Of a stretch of DNA of 64,000 bases, positions 62,173 through 64,000 are shown one piece after another; within the stretch, counting starts at the first letter, position 1, and each line of letters opens with the position of its first letter. The notes under the pieces are model-generated. The model ran no database searches and was not told the DNA's origin. It worked only from the letters and a program-made list of their open reading frames with translations. Made by a program: the position numbers and the translations under genes. Source of the DNA: Mesorhizobium onobrychidis (GTDB lineage: Bacteria; Pseudomonadota; Alphaproteobacteria; Rhizobiales; Rhizobiaceae); assembly GCF_024707545.1 (NCBI RefSeq), contig NZ_CP062229.1, forward strand, positions 186,001-250,000. Direction: 5' to 3'.

Positions 62173-62256
62173 GGGAATAGGGGAGTAGGGCCAGCCACTA
62201 TTCACATACACATTTCCATCCCATTCGCATTCACTGCTTACTACTCCCCTACTCCC
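62173..62256. repeat. inverted repeat of AGGGGAGTAG-type units
   Basis: GGGAATAGGGGAGTAG (62173-62188) and CTACTCCCCTACTCCC (62241-62256) are reverse complements at 15 of 16 bases. Both arms are themselves made of short tandem GGGGAGTA units. It lies between the permease and Ldh-family genes, in otherwise less GC-rich DNA. Confidence 0.6.
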
Positions 62257-62270
62257 TTAGGACCGCTAAG

Positions 62271-63272
62271 ATGCAACTCAGTCTCGACCAGGCGACAGGG
62301 CTGTGCCGGATGGCGGCGCTCGGCGCCGGCGCCAATGAAGAAGCGGCGCAGTCGCTCGCAGCCTCCATCGTAGCGGCCGAGGCGGAAGGTCTGTCGACGG
62401 TCGGACTGTCGCATTTCATCGACTATCTCGAAGCGCTGGAGGCCGGCCGCATCGACGGCAAGGCCGAGCCGGTCATCACCAGGCCGGCTTTGGCGGTCTA
62501 TCTCTCCGACGCGCGCGGCGGCCTGGCGCATACCGGCTTCGACCGCACGATCGACGATCTCGCCAAGGCGGCGCGCCTGTTCGGCGTGGCCATCTTTTCG
62601 CAGAAGAACGCCTATACATGCGGCGCGCTCGGCTATTTCACCGGGCGGCTGGCTGCGCAGGGCCTGGTGTCCTTCGCCGCGACCAACGGACCGGCCGTGC
62701 TTGCCGGCTCGGGCTCGGTCAAGCCGGTCTACTGCACCAACCCGATGTCCTTCGCCGCGCCCGCCGCCGACGGGGCGCCGCTGGTGATCGACCAGTCATC
62801 GAGCGCCACCGCTTTCGTCAACATCCGCAAGGCGGCCGAGGGCGGCAAGAAAATTCCAGAAGGCTGGGCACTGGACGTCAGCGGCAACCCGACCACCGAT
62901 CCCGCCGCTGCCATGAAAGGCGCGATGCTTGCCTTCGGCGGCCAGCGCGGTGCCAACATCGCACTGATGGTCGAAGTGCTGGCGGCGGGCCTGTCGGGCG
63001 CCAACTGGTCGCTCGATGCGCCGTGGTTCAGCGGCGGACCGGACAGTCCCGGAACCGGCCTCTTCGTTCTGGCCGTCGAGCCCAAGCTGCTCGATCCGGA
63101 TTTCGAGAAACGCATGAAGGACCAGCTCGACCGGTTGCGCCGCCGCTACGGCGTGCATGTGCCCGGCCGTGCCCGAGCCGAAGCGGCGGAGAAAGCGGCG
63201 GCGCGGGGCATAACGGCTCCGAAAGCCGTGGTCCAGCGGATTTCGGAATTCGCCGAGCGCTACTCTTCCTAA
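62271..63272 (+). CDS. Ldh-family (malate/L-lactate/ureidoglycolate type) oxidoreductase
   Basis: 333 residues. The Ldh-2-fold signature is seen in SLAASIVAAEAEGLSTVGLSHF, SDARGGLAHTGFDRTIDDL, FSQKNAYTCGALGYFTGRLAAQGLVSFAATNGPAVLAGSGSVKPVYCTNPMSFAAPA, and APWFSGGPDSPGTGLFVLAVEP. This family reduces 2-keto acids or cyclic imines such as Delta1-piperideine-2-carboxylate with NAD(P)H. Downstream of arginine-type transporter genes, it may act on 2-oxo products of basic amino acids, but the substrate is unknown. Confidence 0.85.
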   Translation: MQLSLDQATGLCRMAALGAGANEEAAQSLAASIVAAEAEGLSTVGLSHFIDYLEALEAGRIDGKAEPVITRPALAVYLSDARGGLAHTGFDRTIDDLAKAARLFGVAIFSQKNAYTCGALGYFTGRLAAQGLVSFAATNGPAVLAGSGSVKPVYCTNPMSFAAPAADGAPLVIDQSSSATAFVNIRKAAEGGKKIPEGWALDVSGNPTTDPAAAMKGAMLAFGGQRGANIALMVEVLAAGLSGANWSLDAPWFSGGPDSPGTGLFVLAVEPKLLDPDFEKRMKDQLDRLRRRYGVHVPGRARAEAAEKAAARGITAPKAVVQRISEFAERYSS

Positions 63273-63606
63273 AAAGTTTGTCTGCATTTTTTTCGCCGTC
63301 GTTGAACCTTTTTGCGCGGTGCCGCGACCAATGCCTGTCCGGGGTGGGGTTTGCCCGGGCGGTGACATCCGGTCGCCAGGGCTGGGGCGGGCGTCTCACG
63401 CCGTCCTGATACCGTCTCAGGTCAGGCCGCCTCGTCGGACCTTGACTGCGACCTTGGAAGTCACCCGGAAAACCCCGCTTCGGCGGGGTTTTCTGCGTCC
63501 TCTCGCATCTGGTTAGTTAACATGCGTCTTCTAGTCAACTTTTGTTCATTTGACTCTGACCGAGGTGGTCGGGTGTTTGCGCAGAGCAGCAAAAAGAGGA
63601 GCCCCA
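63273..63606. other. intergenic region, Ldh-family gene to DoxX
   Basis: 334 bp with no gene. A terminator lies at 63468-63493. The DoxX gene promoter should lie between 63494 and 63600. Confidence 0.4.
63468..63493 (+). terminator. UUCG-loop terminator after the Ldh-family gene
   Basis: GAAAACCCCGC (63468-63478) pairs perfectly with GCGGGGTTTTC (63483-63493) around a TTCG tetraloop. An extra-stable hairpin with T-rich 3' side. It should end the amino acid transport transcript. Confidence 0.85.
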
Positions 63607-64000
63607 ATGTCCGCAAGCACCGACAATTCCAGCCGAAGCCTTTTCGTCCCGGCCCTTGGCAGCCTTTATGCGGCGCTGAACACCGCCACCGAAACCATCC
63701 TGCGTGCCGTGGCCGGCATCTTTCTCACCATCCATGGCTCGCATAAGATCACCGAACCTTTCGGCGCCGCCGAGATGGTCGAAGGCCTCGGCTTCTATCC
63801 CGGCGCATTCTGGTCCCTGCTTTTGGCCTGCACCGAGTTTTTCGGCGGCATTTTCATCGCAATAGGCTTCTTGACCCGCCCGGCCGCCTTCGCCGGAATG
63901 TTCGTGCTTCTGGTCACGGTCTGGTTCCACTGGGTCACCATGGGCGAGGGCTTTTCGGGCGCCGAAAAATCGCTGCTGTGGGCGGCAATCCTGTTCTTCT
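63607..64000 (+). CDS. DoxX-family membrane protein, N-terminal part
   Basis: ATG 63607 follows AAAGAGGAG. The gene runs past the window end (131 residues seen). ILRAVAGIFLTIHGSHKITEPFG and MVEGLGFYPGAFWSLLLACTEFFGGIFIAIGFLTRPAA are the DoxX helices with their G-x-x-x-HG motif. Four membrane segments expected. Family members are quinone- or oxidative-stress-linked, with varied roles. Its partner genes lie outside the window. Confidence 0.88.
   Translation, partial: MSASTDNSSRSLFVPALGSLYAALNTATETILRAVAGIFLTIHGSHKITEPFGAAEMVEGLGFYPGAFWSLLLACTEFFGGIFIAIGFLTRPAAFAGMFVLLVTVWFHWVTMGEGFSGAEKSLLWAAILFF

Overview
The window looks like about 64 kb of chromosome from a Mesorhizobium-like member of the Rhizobiales. 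It is GC-rich. It carries a succinoglycan-type exo cluster whose exoLAMONP block matches the order in Sinorhizobium, a NasS/NasT-controlled nitrate assimilation operon, an aroA-cmk-rpsA housekeeping block, and a large palindromic repeat of a kind I associate with rhizobial genomes. Species assignment is inference; no search was possible.

Layout. (1) 1-2.6 kb: the end of a PTS enzyme I-like (DhaM-type) gene, a small conserved-looking gene and dhaK, a PEP-dependent dihydroxyacetone phosphorylation module, then a 38-residue membrane peptide gene. (2) 2.6-5.5 kb: a secreted DUF2259-like protein, divergent from a propionyl/acetyl-CoA synthetase. (3) 5.6-30.8 kb: exopolysaccharide locus. An acyltransferase precedes the minus-strand operon exoL-exoA-exoM-exoO-exoN(galU)-exoP. 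Then come exoT (flippase), a phosphoribosyltransferase-HAD fusion, a GT4 glycosyltransferase, a GMC dehydrogenase with a Tat-exported small subunit, UDP-glucose dehydrogenase, exoK, a coiled-coil protein, an exoU-like glycosyltransferase, an exoX/syrA-like repressor, exoY, exoF, a methyltransferase and exoQ. Together these supply UDP-Glc and UDP-GlcA, prime the lipid carrier (ExoY), extend the repeat unit (ExoA/L/M/O/U and GT4), flip it (ExoT), polymerise it (ExoQ), export it (ExoF/ExoP) and trim it (ExoK). No exoH, exoV, exoW or exoI was seen, so the polymer probably differs from Sinorhizobium succinoglycan.

(4) 28.3-32.2 kb: an unstable stretch between exo genes. It holds three gene remnants (pRiA4b ORF-3-like, hexapeptide acyltransferase-like, LuxR-type HTH) and an intact orphan protein with an N-terminal TIR-like domain and a C-terminal beta-rich domain. 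This is the best candidate for an undescribed (defence-like) system. (5) 32.4-37.9 kb: an SDR, a glucoamylase-family (beta-1,2-glucan type) protein, an aldehyde dehydrogenase, a 2-hydroxyacid dehydrogenase and a membrane protein. (6) 38.1-49.1 kb: nasT-nasS, then a leader with a terminator-like hairpin, then nrtA-nrtB-nrtD-nirB-nirD-nasA. nasA contains a perfect 47-bp inverted repeat inserted in frame.

(7) 49.2-55.2 kb: a frameshifted Tat-signal gene, tRNA-Ala(GGC), a FYDLN-acid protein, aroA (class II EPSP synthase), an extra membrane protein gene, cmk, and rpsA with a strong terminator. (8) 55.3-63.3 kb: an SDR, then a guanidino-compound module: AruI-like 2-ketoarginine decarboxylase, an amidinotransferase/DDAH-like enzyme, a four-gene polar amino acid ABC transporter and an Ldh-family reductase. 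(9) 63.6 kb to the end: a partial DoxX-family gene.

A 15-bp motif (TGCTGCATCGCAACA and its reverse complement, with close variants) recurs in the exo intergenic regions and may be a shared operator.
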